A stretch of 8,381 nt of DNA from Treponema sp. (GTDB lineage: Bacteria; Spirochaetota; Spirochaetia; Treponematales; Treponemataceae): positions 1 through 8,381 of the forward strand of contig JAAZCS010000346.1 in the NCBI GenBank assembly GCA_012513125.1, read 5' to 3'. The position numbers and the translations under genes are program-made. Shown in pieces: positions 1 through 6,521 of the stretch. The notes under the pieces were generated by a model, which saw only the letters and a list, made by a program, of their open reading frames with translations, was not told the origin of the DNA and did no database searches. Every line of letters starts with the position of its first letter. Position 1 is the stretch's first letter.

Positions 1-134
1 ATATACTGTTGCTCATTTCCACCAGACGGGGAAAATCTTGCTGATTCTAAAATTATATTCATATTTTCATCTGAAATATTTTTATCAGAAAAATTTCGTA
101 CACTTGTTCGCTTCTTCATTAAATCAATAATCAT
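1..134 (-). CDS. Nitroreductase-family protein, N-terminal 44 residues, cut by window edge
   Basis: Reading leftward from the ATG at 134-132, the frame stays open to the edge. It encodes the typical opening of an FMN-dependent nitroreductase-like oxidoreductase: a short helix, then KKRTSVRNFSD (residues 7-17; the R-x-x-R pair usually contacts FMN phosphate), a linker ISDENMNIILESARFSPS (residues 20-35 region) and SGGNEQQ. Members of this family reduce nitro compounds, quinones or flavins using NAD(P)H in the cytoplasm. The physiological substrate cannot be read from the fragment. The start is supported by GGAG at 145-142 on the minus strand, seven bases before the ATG. It lies 35 bases downstream of the kinase-like remnant on the same strand. 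Family assignment is firm; subfamily is unknown because the rest of the gene lies outside. Confidence 0.85.
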   Translation of the reverse strand, partial: MIIDLMKKRTSVRNFSDKNISDENMNIILESARFSPSGGNEQQY

Positions 135-169
135 TTATAAACTCCATTAATATAGTGTTTTTGTATTTT

Positions 170-328
170 TCAATGTTTTTTTATCAATTGCTCAACTTCA
201 GAAAGCTTTGGAGGATTAATCTGGAACGGGTAACGTGAACATGCCACAGCCGAACAAGCACTTGCAAAAATCAAAGTCTGTTCATCATCCATTTGATTCA
301 TCAATGCGTAAACATCTGCCTTTTTCAT
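170..328 (-). pseudogene. Remnant resembling the C-terminus of a PfkB-family carbohydrate kinase (52 codons)
   Basis: A 52-codon frame on the minus strand ends in TGA at 172-170. Residues 14-30 (DDEQTLIFASACSAVAC) followed by a proline-rich turn and LSEVEQLI (residues 42-49) match the way PfkB/ribokinase-type sugar kinases usually end: a helix of small residues near the nucleotide site, then a final helix of E-E-V-E type. A complete enzyme is about 300 residues and needs a GxGD motif, which is missing here. The frame is closed by a TGA five codons before the ATG. The ATG does have AGGAG five bases upstream (338-334 on the minus strand), so a 52-residue peptide could be made. I read it as the tail of a deleted kinase gene; an unrelated small protein is the alternative. 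The resemblance is from memory of the family, not from an alignment. Confidence 0.5.
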
Positions 329-660
329 TTTTGCTCCTGTTCAAATTGTTCATTCAAAATGTAACAATGTCAATATTTTTTATTCTCATCGTCAACTTCT
401 TGTATGTCTTGAACAATTCTATTACACAATAGTTCATATAGGACATTTTTGAACTCGTTCGCCTTTCATTGAATAGGAGAATCGCTTCCGGTCATTTTTA
501 TGAGGATTTGATTGTGTCTTTTCTTCCTCGTTCTCATGGCGTTCTATGATTTCTTCTTAAGTGGTTTCTCTTCAACTTCCAGTACGGTGGGCAGATATAG
601 TTTTTTCTATTCAAGGTATTTTCTTAGCACTGCAGCTTTAAGTTCTGTACTTTGTGACAT
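329..660 (-). other. Gene-poor, probably decayed coding stretch
   Basis: No intact gene is visible here on either strand. On the minus strand, short protein-like stretches follow one another in different frames: 17 codons from the ATG at 660-658, then a piece ending PLKKKS, then a charged piece with RKRFSYSMKGERV, then one with VQDIQEVDDENKKY ending in TGA near 379. The succession of hydrophilic, low-stop segments in shifting frames looks like a gene decaying by frameshifts, but I do not recognise the protein. A 65-codon GTG-started frame on the plus strand (235-432) lies opposite these pieces, lacks a ribosome binding site and looks fortuitous. The segment separates the nitroreductase side from the R-M fusion and may be debris of the same rearrangements. 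Confidence 0.35.
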
Positions 661-734
661 TACATTCTTTGATTGATTAATTGTTTTCATTTAATACTAA
701 AATAAAAATCAAAAAGTATAAATATCAAAAACTC

Positions 735-743
735 TGTTATACT
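735..743 (+). promoter_or_regulatory. Extended -10 promoter for the R-M fusion gene
   Basis: TGTTATACT matches the extended -10 consensus (TG, one base, then TATACT at 738-743). No convincing -35 hexamer lies 16-18 bases upstream, which is common for extended -10 promoters. The last base of the -10 is six bases before the ATG at 750, so transcription would begin at or next to the start codon, giving a leaderless mRNA. It also argues against the in-frame TTG at 681 as the start. Confidence 0.55.
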
Positions 744-749
744 TTACTA

Positions 750-2198
750 ATGCAAGAATTAATTAATCATTCATTTACAAAGAAAGATGTTATTGGGATT
801 TTAGAAAACTGTCTAAATAAAACTCTCGGTGAAATTGACATAAATCATGTTTTTGATTCAACAAGAGAAAATCCAAAAATTACAGGAATTGCAGGTAACG
901 TAATTGAACAATCTGTTTTTGGTTATTCAGCAAATAGCAGTAAAAATCCCGATTTGATAATAGATAACATTCCTACAGAATTAAAAACAACAGGAATTCG
1001 CCTTTCAAAAAAACATCCAAAAGAATATGAAGCAAAGGAACCAATGTCAATTACAGGAGTTTCACCAAAAACAATTATTACAGATATTTCTCTTGTAAAT
1101 AAAAATGATATTCCGCATCATAATCTTTTGGTGGGTGGCTTTCCCTGTCAAGACTATTCTGTCGCTAGAAGTCTAAACGGTGAAAAAGGAATTACTGGAA
1201 AAAAAGGTGTTCTTTGGTGGTCAATTCTAGAAATTCTAAAAGCTAAAAAAACTCCTTTTGTTCTTCTCGAAAATGTAGACCGTTTACTTTTATCCCCATC
1301 AAAACAGCGTGGTAGAGATTTCGCAATTATTCTTTCTTGCTTATTAAATGAAGATTATATTGTTGAATGGCGCGTTGTAAATGCAGCTCAATATGGTGAA
1401 GTTCAGCGTAGAAGAAGAACATTTATTTTTGCTTACAAAAGAAATACAAAGTTTGCTAAATCTCTAAATGTATCTAATCAAGATAATGATATTTATAGAA
1501 TTATTCAAAACGAAGGTTTCTTTGCAAAAACCTTTAGCATAAAAGAGTTTAATAATCTTTCTATAAAATCAGAAAATATTTCGGACGATGTACAATTAGT
1601 TTCGGATAAATTTACCTTTAATTTTGAAAATAGCGGAATTATGTATAACGGTTTTGTTTATACTGCAAAAACTTTTCCAGAAGAAATCGAACCAAAAACA
1701 CTTAAAACAATTATTGAAAAAGAAACAGTTGCTTCAAAGTTCTTTATTCCTAATGAAAAACTTTATTATACAAATCCAGAAGAAACTCATAGTGATGAAA
1801 CAGAAAACGAGTTACCAGCAAAAAGTCGTCAAACTTGGCAATATATAAAAGGTGCAAAAAGAAAAATGCGTTTAGCCACTAACGGTCATAAATATGTTTA
1901 TTCAGAAGGTGCAATTCCAATGATTGACGAATGGAATAAACCTGCAAGAACAATGCTCACAAGTGAAGGTAGTTTTAATAGAAGTACACACATTGTTAGA
2001 GATTACAATACAAAAGAAATAAGAATTTTAACTCCATTAGAAACAGAAAGAATTCAAGGTTTCCCAGACAATTGGACAAATACAGGAATGCCCGAAAAAT
2101 TCAGATATTTTTGTATGGGAAATGCTCTTGTAGTTCCGTTAATTTCGAAAATGGGAAAAACTATAGAAAAGATTTTTGATGAAAGTGAAGATGAATAA
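750..2198 (+). CDS. Chimeric R-M ORF: MutH/Sau3AI-like nuclease N-terminus fused to a truncated C5-cytosine methyltransferase
   Basis: 482 codons from the only plausible ATG. Residues 1-105 resemble the catalytic part of MutH/Sau3AI-family type II endonucleases: ITGIAGNVIEQSVFGY with E53, then D68 (possibly D72) and TELK with E77 and K79, the D-x(n)-E-x-K metal site, followed by YEAKEPMSI. From about residue 107 the chain becomes a C5 DNA methyltransferase: motif IV GGFPCQDYS with catalytic C133, motif VI ENVD (E174), motif VIII QRRRR (from 219), a long target-recognition region, motif IX TPLETERIQGFP (428-439) and motif X MGNALVVP (456-463). The SAM-binding motif I (F-x-G-x-G) and motif II are absent, as is the rest of the nuclease. 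Methylation should therefore be lost; nuclease activity is doubtful. Such nucleases and methyltransferases are normally separate neighbouring genes, so an in-frame deletion is the simplest origin. A GATC target is only a guess from Sau3AI kinship. An assembly join is the alternative. Confidence 0.85.
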   Translation: MQELINHSFTKKDVIGILENCLNKTLGEIDINHVFDSTRENPKITGIAGNVIEQSVFGYSANSSKNPDLIIDNIPTELKTTGIRLSKKHPKEYEAKEPMSITGVSPKTIITDISLVNKNDIPHHNLLVGGFPCQDYSVARSLNGEKGITGKKGVLWWSILEILKAKKTPFVLLENVDRLLLSPSKQRGRDFAIILSCLLNEDYIVEWRVVNAAQYGEVQRRRRTFIFAYKRNTKFAKSLNVSNQDNDIYRIIQNEGFFAKTFSIKEFNNLSIKSENISDDVQLVSDKFTFNFENSGIMYNGFVYTAKTFPEEIEPKTLKTIIEKETVASKFFIPNEKLYYTNPEETHSDETENELPAKSRQTWQYIKGAKRKMRLATNGHKYVYSEGAIPMIDEWNKPARTMLTSEGSFNRSTHIVRDYNTKEIRILTPLETERIQGFPDNWTNTGMPEKFRYFCMGNALVVPLISKMGKTIEKIFDESEDE

Positions 2199-2303
2199 AT
2201 AAAAGAGCAAATTTTTTAACTCTGTAAAACTATTCTTGTGATTTCCAAACAAGTCAGATTTCTGCTAAACTATTTTCATATTATCCAAAAGAGGAAAATC
2301 AGT

Positions 2304-2531
2304 ATGAGCATTTTAATAAAAGACACAACTAGAGAAGAACGTGAAAAAATTATAAATGATTCCCTTGACAGTGGGTGGGATACCGGCTGCGGAACGGAAG
2401 GTTTTGGAATAGATTACCAACTTTATATTGACGGAAAAGTTGAATTGAAAGATTTGAACGCCAATTCTGATTGTGGTTTTGAAACCGCCCATCCGTCTGA
2501 AAGAGATTCTCATAGTTGTCCATCAGTGTAA
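2304..2531 (+). CDS. Conserved-looking 75-residue protein with KDTTREER opening
   Basis: The ATG at 2304 is preceded nine bases upstream by GAGG (2291-2294), which I prefer to the in-frame GTG at 2238 that has no ribosome site. The product is small, acidic and soluble, with no signal peptide or membrane segment. It opens with ILIKDTTREEREKI (residues 3-16), continues through a Gly/Cys-rich turn (C29) to YIDGKVELKDLN (41-52), and ends in a polar tail with C57 and C72. I recall short proteins from gut anaerobes with the same K-D-T-T-R-E-E-R start and Y-I-D-G-K-x-E-L segment; their function is unknown to me. The tail after residue 53 seems different from those I recall. It faces the radical-SAM gene convergently, with ten bases between the two stop codons, so it could conceivably be a substrate or partner of that enzyme; this is speculation. 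Confidence 0.75.
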   Translation: MSILIKDTTREEREKIINDSLDSGWDTGCGTEGFGIDYQLYIDGKVELKDLNANSDCGFETAHPSERDSHSCPSV

Positions 2532-2541
2532 GCTAATTCTT

Positions 2542-3492
2542 TTAGTCAATTTTTTTTGCTAAATATTCACAGAAACAACAATTGTCGCTTGTTTTGCCCC
2601 TGAATTTGCAACCTTCTTTTTTCATTTCCTTCATGTAAGAAAGAAGTCCTTCGTTGTAGCAAATGTTGACTAGTTTATTTTCTGACGCTTGTTTCATAAC
2701 GATGTCATATGTTTGATTTATATTGCCAATTATTAGTTTTTCCGATTCGTTTGCAAATCCACAGCAAGGTGCAATGTCTCCGTTTGGATGCACGTAAAAA
2801 AGTTGACCTGGACCTTCGCAATAATCTTCTTTGAACCATTTTTTATCTTTCCATGCTTGAGGATTATCGCTTTGTACTGAAAGTGGAGTGATATATATCG
2901 GAATAAAAAGATTTTCGTTTTGAAGAGTCATTGTTACGCCTTTTGTTTTATCAAAAGAAATTTTTTTACTTTTGCAATTCATAGCCTTTGCAAGTTTTTC
3001 TATCAATTCAAAATCATCTTTTTTATTGTTCATCACAAATTGAATTTCAATAATAAAGTTGTCTTTCCAGATTCTAAAAACGTTATTACAAAAAGTGGCA
3101 ATTCTTTCTGGCTTTTGATTATGATAAGAATCGTAGCTCAAACCGAATTTTCCGTCAAAACCAGCGTTATAGATTTTTTCTAATGTTGAACATAATTCAT
3201 CTTCAGTTTTCCACCAGTCCCCGTTTGTCATGATTTTATCAAAAGTGAAGTCGTTTTTTACCGCAAATTGAATGATTTCTTCCATATATAAGGTATTTAA
3301 AAAGGGTTCTCCACCCGAAAATCCAATTTTAGAAATGTTTTTGCAAGTCTTTAAAAAAGAAATTGCAGCATCGCTTTTTAGTGATAAGTTGTTTCTTTTT
3401 ACATAGCAATGTTTACAGTGTAAATTGCATTTATCAGTCACGGCAAAAATAATTTCTTCTGGGTTAAAACCATGTTTAATATTCTTATTCAT
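2542..3492 (-). CDS. Radical SAM protein with a SPASM-like cysteine-rich C-terminus
   Basis: 316 residues. The radical-SAM cluster motif is DKCNLHCKHCY with C22, C26 and C29 (C-x3-C-x2-C), followed by the SAM-binding GFSGGEP at 57-63. Such enzymes split SAM at a 4Fe-4S cluster to make a deoxyadenosyl radical. The C-terminal third has YCEGPGQ (C225), PNGDIAPCCGF (C243, C244), C278, C295 and DNCCFC (C305, C306, C308), a spacing like the SPASM or twitch domains that bind auxiliary iron-sulfur clusters in peptide- and protein-modifying enzymes. The substrate is not evident; PqqE- or anSME-like peptide modification is a family-level guess. The gene is transcribed divergently from cimA. Its start lacks a Shine-Dalgarno, and a TATACT box lies just upstream, suggesting a leaderless message. 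No frameshift or missing core motif is seen. Confidence 0.88.
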   Translation of the reverse strand: MNKNIKHGFNPEEIIFAVTDKCNLHCKHCYVKRNNLSLKSDAAISFLKTCKNISKIGFSGGEPFLNTLYMEEIIQFAVKNDFTFDKIMTNGDWWKTEDELCSTLEKIYNAGFDGKFGLSYDSYHNQKPERIATFCNNVFRIWKDNFIIEIQFVMNNKKDDFELIEKLAKAMNCKSKKISFDKTKGVTMTLQNENLFIPIYITPLSVQSDNPQAWKDKKWFKEDYCEGPGQLFYVHPNGDIAPCCGFANESEKLIIGNINQTYDIVMKQASENKLVNICYNEGLLSYMKEMKKEGCKFRGKTSDNCCFCEYLAKKID

Positions 3493-3499
3493 GCAAAAA

Positions 3500-3505
3500 A
3501 GTATA
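3500..3505 (-). promoter_or_regulatory. -10 box of the radical-SAM gene
   Basis: TATACT, read on the minus strand from 3505 to 3500, ends seven bases before the ATG at 3492. The hexamer 17 bases upstream, TTTCTT, is a poor -35. No ribosome binding site lies between box and ATG, so the transcript would start at or one base before the initiation codon. Confidence 0.5.
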
Positions 3506-3559
3506 CTTGAAATTCAATAATTAAGAAACGTCTAACATTCATACAAAATAACTGTTCCA

Positions 3560-3588
3560 TTGCTTTTTTTGCCTATTTTCAATATCAT
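3560..3588 (+). promoter_or_regulatory. Candidate promoter of cimA
   Basis: TTGCTT (3560-3565) and TATCAT (3583-3588) are separated by 17 bases, giving a start near 3595 and a leader of about 26 bases. The leader holds only a weak ribosome site, GGATGG at 3606-3611, nine bases before the ATG. No attenuator, T-box or leader peptide is visible in this short leader. Confidence 0.4.
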
Positions 3589-3620
3589 TAATTGATTTTA
3601 GAAATGGATGGTATTTTGAT

Positions 3621-5216
3621 ATGAAAAAAATTGAGATTCTTGATTCAACTTTGCGTGATGGCGCTCAGGGTGAAGGTATTAGTTATTCTGTTCAGGATAA
3701 AATTCATATCTGCCAAGCTTTAGATTCTTTAGGAATTGATTTTATTGAAGCTGGAAATCCTGGAAGCAATCCAAAAGATATGGAATTCTTTCAGGAAATA
3801 AAAAATATCGAGTTAAAGCATTCAAAACTATGTGCTTTCGGTTCAACAAGAAGAAAAGATATTAAATGTTCAGAAGATTCAAATGTTCAAAGTTTGCTTG
3901 CCGCAGGAACAAAATATATTGTCATTTTTGGCAAATCTTGGACTTTTCAAGTTACTGATATAATCAAAACAACACTTGAAGAAAATCTTAACATGATAAA
4001 AGACACTTGTGCTTATTTGCGTGAAAATGGCAGAGAAGTAATTTACGATGCAGAACATTTTTTTACAGCGTATGAAGAAGACAAGGATTATGCATTTAAG
4101 ACACTTCAGGCTGCAGTAGATGGAGGAGCAAGTGTTCTGTCTTTGTGTGAAACAAAAGGCGGTTGCATGATTGATTCTTGCAGAAAGGCTGTCAAAGAAG
4201 TTGTAGAAACTTTCGGTTCAAAAGTGAAAGTGGGAATTCATACTCATAATGATTCCGGTCTTGCAGTTGCAAATACTTTAGTTGCAGTTGATCAAGGTGC
4301 TGTTCATATTCAGGGTGTTTTGCTTGGTTTTGGTGAACGCACAGGAAACGCTAATCTTTCTACAATAATTCCAAATCTTCAATTGAAAATGAATTATGAT
4401 TGTATTTCTAAAGAAAACATGCAGAATCTAACTTCAATCTGTAAAAGGGTATCGGAAATAACAAATATTAGCTTGAATTCACAGCTTCCATATATTGGTT
4501 CAAATGCATTTGCACACAAAGCCGGAATGCATATTGATGCTGTTTTGAAAAATCCTATGGCATATGAACATATTTCCCAAGAATGTGTAGGCAACTCAAG
4601 GGTATTCTTGATGAGTGAAGTTGCGGGGCGTTCAACAATTATCGAAAAGATTCAAAAATTTGCTCCAAATATTCAAAAATCAGATCCAATTGTAAAAACA
4701 ATTATTGATAAAATGAAGGATTTAGAGTTCTCAGGCTATCAATTTGAAGGTGCCGACGGCAGTTTTGAACTTTTAGTGCGAAAAATGATAGGGCAGTATC
4801 AGTCGTTCTTTACATTGCATTATTATCAAACAAATGGTTCTAATCCACGTCCAGAAGAAGGAGTTTGCTGTTGTGCTCAAATAAAGCTTGAAGTAGACAG
4901 ACAAATTGAAATAACAGCAGGAGAAGGAGATGGTCCTGTAAATGCACTTGATATTGCATTGCGAAAAGCTCTTGAACGTTTTTACCCATCTGTATCACAA
5001 ATCAGACTTGTTGATTTTAAAGTTCGTGTCCTAGATGGCAAATCGGCTACGGCAAGCAAGGTTCGTGTAATTATAGAAAGTACAGATGGAGAAGCGAATT
5101 GGACTACAGTTGGGGTTTCTGCCGACTTGATTGAGGCGTCTTGGCTTGCTCTTGTTGATTCTTTTGAATACAAACTTATTCGAGATATAGAAAAACGATA
5201 CAGGAAAATCATTTAG
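3621..5216 (+). CDS. cimA: (R)-citramalate synthase
   Basis: 531 residues, the usual length for CimA. It condenses pyruvate with acetyl-CoA to (R)-citramalate, the threonine-independent entry into isoleucine synthesis in the cytoplasm. The N-terminal HMGL/DRE-TIM barrel starts at ILDSTLRDGAQGEG (residues 6-19; R12 and D13 are the catalytic/metal residues) and carries the metal-binding GIHTHNDSG (205-213, H207 and H209) and GFGERTGNANL (236-246). SNAFAHKAGMH (294-304) follows in the linker region. Residues from about 385 form the LeuA-type regulatory dimer domain, with GEGDGPVNALD (434-444) and LVDFKVRVLDG (463-473), where isoleucine feedback usually acts. The E-G-x-S segment after the R-D motif and the isoleucine-pathway neighbours favour CimA over 2-isopropylmalate synthase or homocitrate synthase. 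leuB follows after 67 bases and may be partly co-transcribed. Confidence 0.93.
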   Translation: MKKIEILDSTLRDGAQGEGISYSVQDKIHICQALDSLGIDFIEAGNPGSNPKDMEFFQEIKNIELKHSKLCAFGSTRRKDIKCSEDSNVQSLLAAGTKYIVIFGKSWTFQVTDIIKTTLEENLNMIKDTCAYLRENGREVIYDAEHFFTAYEEDKDYAFKTLQAAVDGGASVLSLCETKGGCMIDSCRKAVKEVVETFGSKVKVGIHTHNDSGLAVANTLVAVDQGAVHIQGVLLGFGERTGNANLSTIIPNLQLKMNYDCISKENMQNLTSICKRVSEITNISLNSQLPYIGSNAFAHKAGMHIDAVLKNPMAYEHISQECVGNSRVFLMSEVAGRSTIIEKIQKFAPNIQKSDPIVKTIIDKMKDLEFSGYQFEGADGSFELLVRKMIGQYQSFFTLHYYQTNGSNPRPEEGVCCCAQIKLEVDRQIEITAGEGDGPVNALDIALRKALERFYPSVSQIRLVDFKVRVLDGKSATASKVRVIIESTDGEANWTTVGVSADLIEASWLALVDSFEYKLIRDIEKRYRKII

Positions 5217-5218
5217 TA

Positions 5219-5247
5219 TTGAATTTGTAAAATTAATTTAGTATTAT
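5219..5247 (+). promoter_or_regulatory. Candidate promoter of leuB
   Basis: TTGAAT (5219-5224), 17 bases, then TATTAT (5242-5247), starting just after the cimA stop. It would initiate near 5254 and leave a leader of about 30 bases with a good AGGAG at 5274-5278, five bases before the leuB ATG. The -35 is identical to that proposed for ilvD. The very high AT content weakens any single match. Confidence 0.4.
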
Positions 5248-5271
5248 TAAATATATTAAATATTATTAAAT
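5245..5271 (+). repeat. Three TATTAAAT repeats upstream of leuB
   Basis: TATTAAAT occurs at 5245-5252, 5254-5261 and 5264-5271, with starts 9 and 10 bases apart, overlapping the proposed -10 and the transcription start of leuB. An operator is possible, but low-complexity AT sequence could produce the same pattern. Confidence 0.4.
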
Positions 5272-5283
5272 TTAGGAGTAGAT

Positions 5284-6375
5284 ATGGAAAAGACTATAGC
5301 GTTGATACCAGGAGACGGAATTGGTCCTGATGTTGTTGATGAAGCTGTAAAAGTATTGAATGCCGTTGCAAATAAAAATGGTCATACTTTCACTTATAAA
5401 AATGTTATTGCTGGATGAAAAGCTATTGATATGTTCAAAAATCCTCTTCCTAAAGATCAGCTTGATATTTGTTTACATTCAGATTCTGTTTTATTGGGCG
5501 CTGTTGGCGGTCCAAAATGGGATGATGTAGATCCTTCTATCAGACCAGAAAAAGCACTTTTGGGTTTAAGAGGCGGAATGAAAGTTTATGCCAATCTTCG
5601 TCCTGCTGTAATGTTCCCACAGTTAAAGGCTGCTTGTCCATTAAAAGATGAAATTGTAGGAAACGGTCTTGATATTTTAATCGTACGTGAACTTACTGGT
5701 GGAATTTATTTTGGAGAAAGAGGAATTTCTTCTGATGGAAAAACAGCATGGGATACAGAAAAATACAGTTGGGAAGAAATTGAACGCATTGTTAGACTCG
5801 GATTTGAATCTGCTCAAAAACGTCAAAAGAGATTGTGTGTTGTAGATAAGGCAAATATTCTTAATTCAAGTAGATTATGGAGAAAAGTAGCCGAATCTAT
5901 TAAAGGTGAATATCCTGATGTAGAATTAAACTATCTTTATATTGACAATGCTTCAATGCAATTAGTTCGTAATCCAAAACAATTTGATGTAATTGCAACA
6001 AGCAACATGTTTGGTGATATTCTATCTGATGAAGCTTCACAGATTACAGGTTCAATTGGAATGTTGGCTTCCGCTTCTTTAGGAAATGGAAAAGGACCTG
6101 GTTTATATGAACCAATCCACGGGTCAGCTCCTGATATTGCAGGAAAAAATCTTGCAAATCCTTTGGCAACAATTCTTTCTGCAGCAATGCTTTTACGTTA
6201 CGATTTTAAACTTGAAAAAGAGGCAAAATCAATTGAAGACGCAGTTCAAGCAGTTCTAAATGAAGGCTGGAGAACAGGCGATATTGCTGGAAACATTGAA
6301 GAAGTTAAAGCAAGTGGAAAACTTGTTGGAACTAAAGAAATGGGTCAGCTTGTTGTAGACAAAATTAATGCCTAA
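5284..6375 (+). pseudogene. leuB: 3-isopropylmalate / 3-methylmalate dehydrogenase with an in-frame TGA at codon 45
   Basis: The full frame is 363 codons, a normal LeuB length, from an ATG with AGGAG five bases upstream. LeuB oxidatively decarboxylates 3-isopropylmalate (leucine) and, in the citramalate route, 3-methylmalate to 2-oxobutyrate, using NAD. The family opening IALIPGDGIGPDVV (residues 5-18), [11 protein letters not shown] (70-80), RELTGG (135-140), VVDKAN with K189, [11 protein letters not shown] (241-251) and [13 protein letters not shown] are all intact. Codon 45 (5416-5418) is TGA, aligned with the second glycine of the conserved GG-x-AID motif; one G-to-T change from GGA would explain it. 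Translation could restart at the ATG at 5431, but the product would lack the first strand and GDGIG loop and is unlikely to work. There is no other damage, so a recent mutation or a base-call error is likely. The surrounding genes show no sign of TGA being recoded. Confidence 0.9.
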
Positions 6376-6387
6376 TCTGTAGGTAAT

Positions 6388-6466
6388 AATCCGGTTTATG
6401 AAGTTCACATCAAAAAATTGTGCAAATGTTCAGTTTTAGTGTGCCTTCAATAGCCGGATTTTTTTT
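6388..6466 (+). terminator. Rho-independent terminator after leuB
   Basis: AATCCGG (6388-6394) pairs with CCGGATT (6454-6460). Further pairing continues inward between GAAG (6400-6403) and CTTC (6445-6448), and between CAC (6406-6408) and GTG (6441-6443), around an AT-rich loop. A run of eight T follows from 6459. It lies 12 bases past the leuB stop and separates leuB from the LRR gene. Confidence 0.75.
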
Positions 6467-6485
6467 GCTTTTAACTTATTTTAGC

Positions 6486-6514
6486 TTGTCGATAAAAAGA
6501 AAGTAATCTACAAT
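6486..6514 (+). promoter_or_regulatory. Promoter of the LRR gene, predicted leaderless
   Basis: TTGTCG (6486-6491) and TACAAT (6509-6514) are separated by exactly 17 bases. The -10 ends seven bases before the ATG at 6522, and no purine-rich ribosome site lies between them, so the mRNA would begin at or one base before the start codon. Confidence 0.5.
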
Positions 6515-6521
6515 ATTAAGC

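Noticed and set aside
235..432. 65-codon hydrophobic frame on the plus strand
   Set aside because: GTG start, no ribosome site, and it lies opposite the minus-strand kinase remnant and decayed pieces. The hydrophobicity comes from T-rich sequence.
681..749. In-frame TTG start extending the R-M fusion by 23 residues
   Set aside because: TTG without a ribosome site, and the extended -10 box lies inside this stretch. The Lys-rich extension does not look like the nuclease family; the ATG at 750 fits the promoter spacing.
1624..1848. 74-codon frame inside the methyltransferase
   Set aside because: Lys-rich shadow in another frame of a gene with clear motifs.
2238..2303. In-frame GTG start extending the 75-residue protein by 22 residues
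   Set aside because: No ribosome site before it. The ATG at 2304 has GAGG at a workable distance and begins the recognisable ILIKDTTREER segment.
2199..2303. Terminator after the R-M fusion
   Set aside because: Only a 4-bp AGAG/CTCT pairing around a T-run; too weak to call. Candidate -35/-10 pairs for the 75-residue gene in the same stretch were also too poor to list.
4394..4594. Minus-strand frame inside cimA (and similar ones at 4982-5212, 2313-2513 and 6476-6730)
   Set aside because: They lie opposite well-supported genes or their starts, lack ribosome sites and resemble no protein; they are shadow frames.
5416..5418. TGA read as selenocysteine, tryptophan or glycine
   Set aside because: The family has glycine here, not cysteine. 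There is no obvious SECIS-like hairpin just downstream, and no other gene in the window has an internal TGA, as a recoded genome would show.
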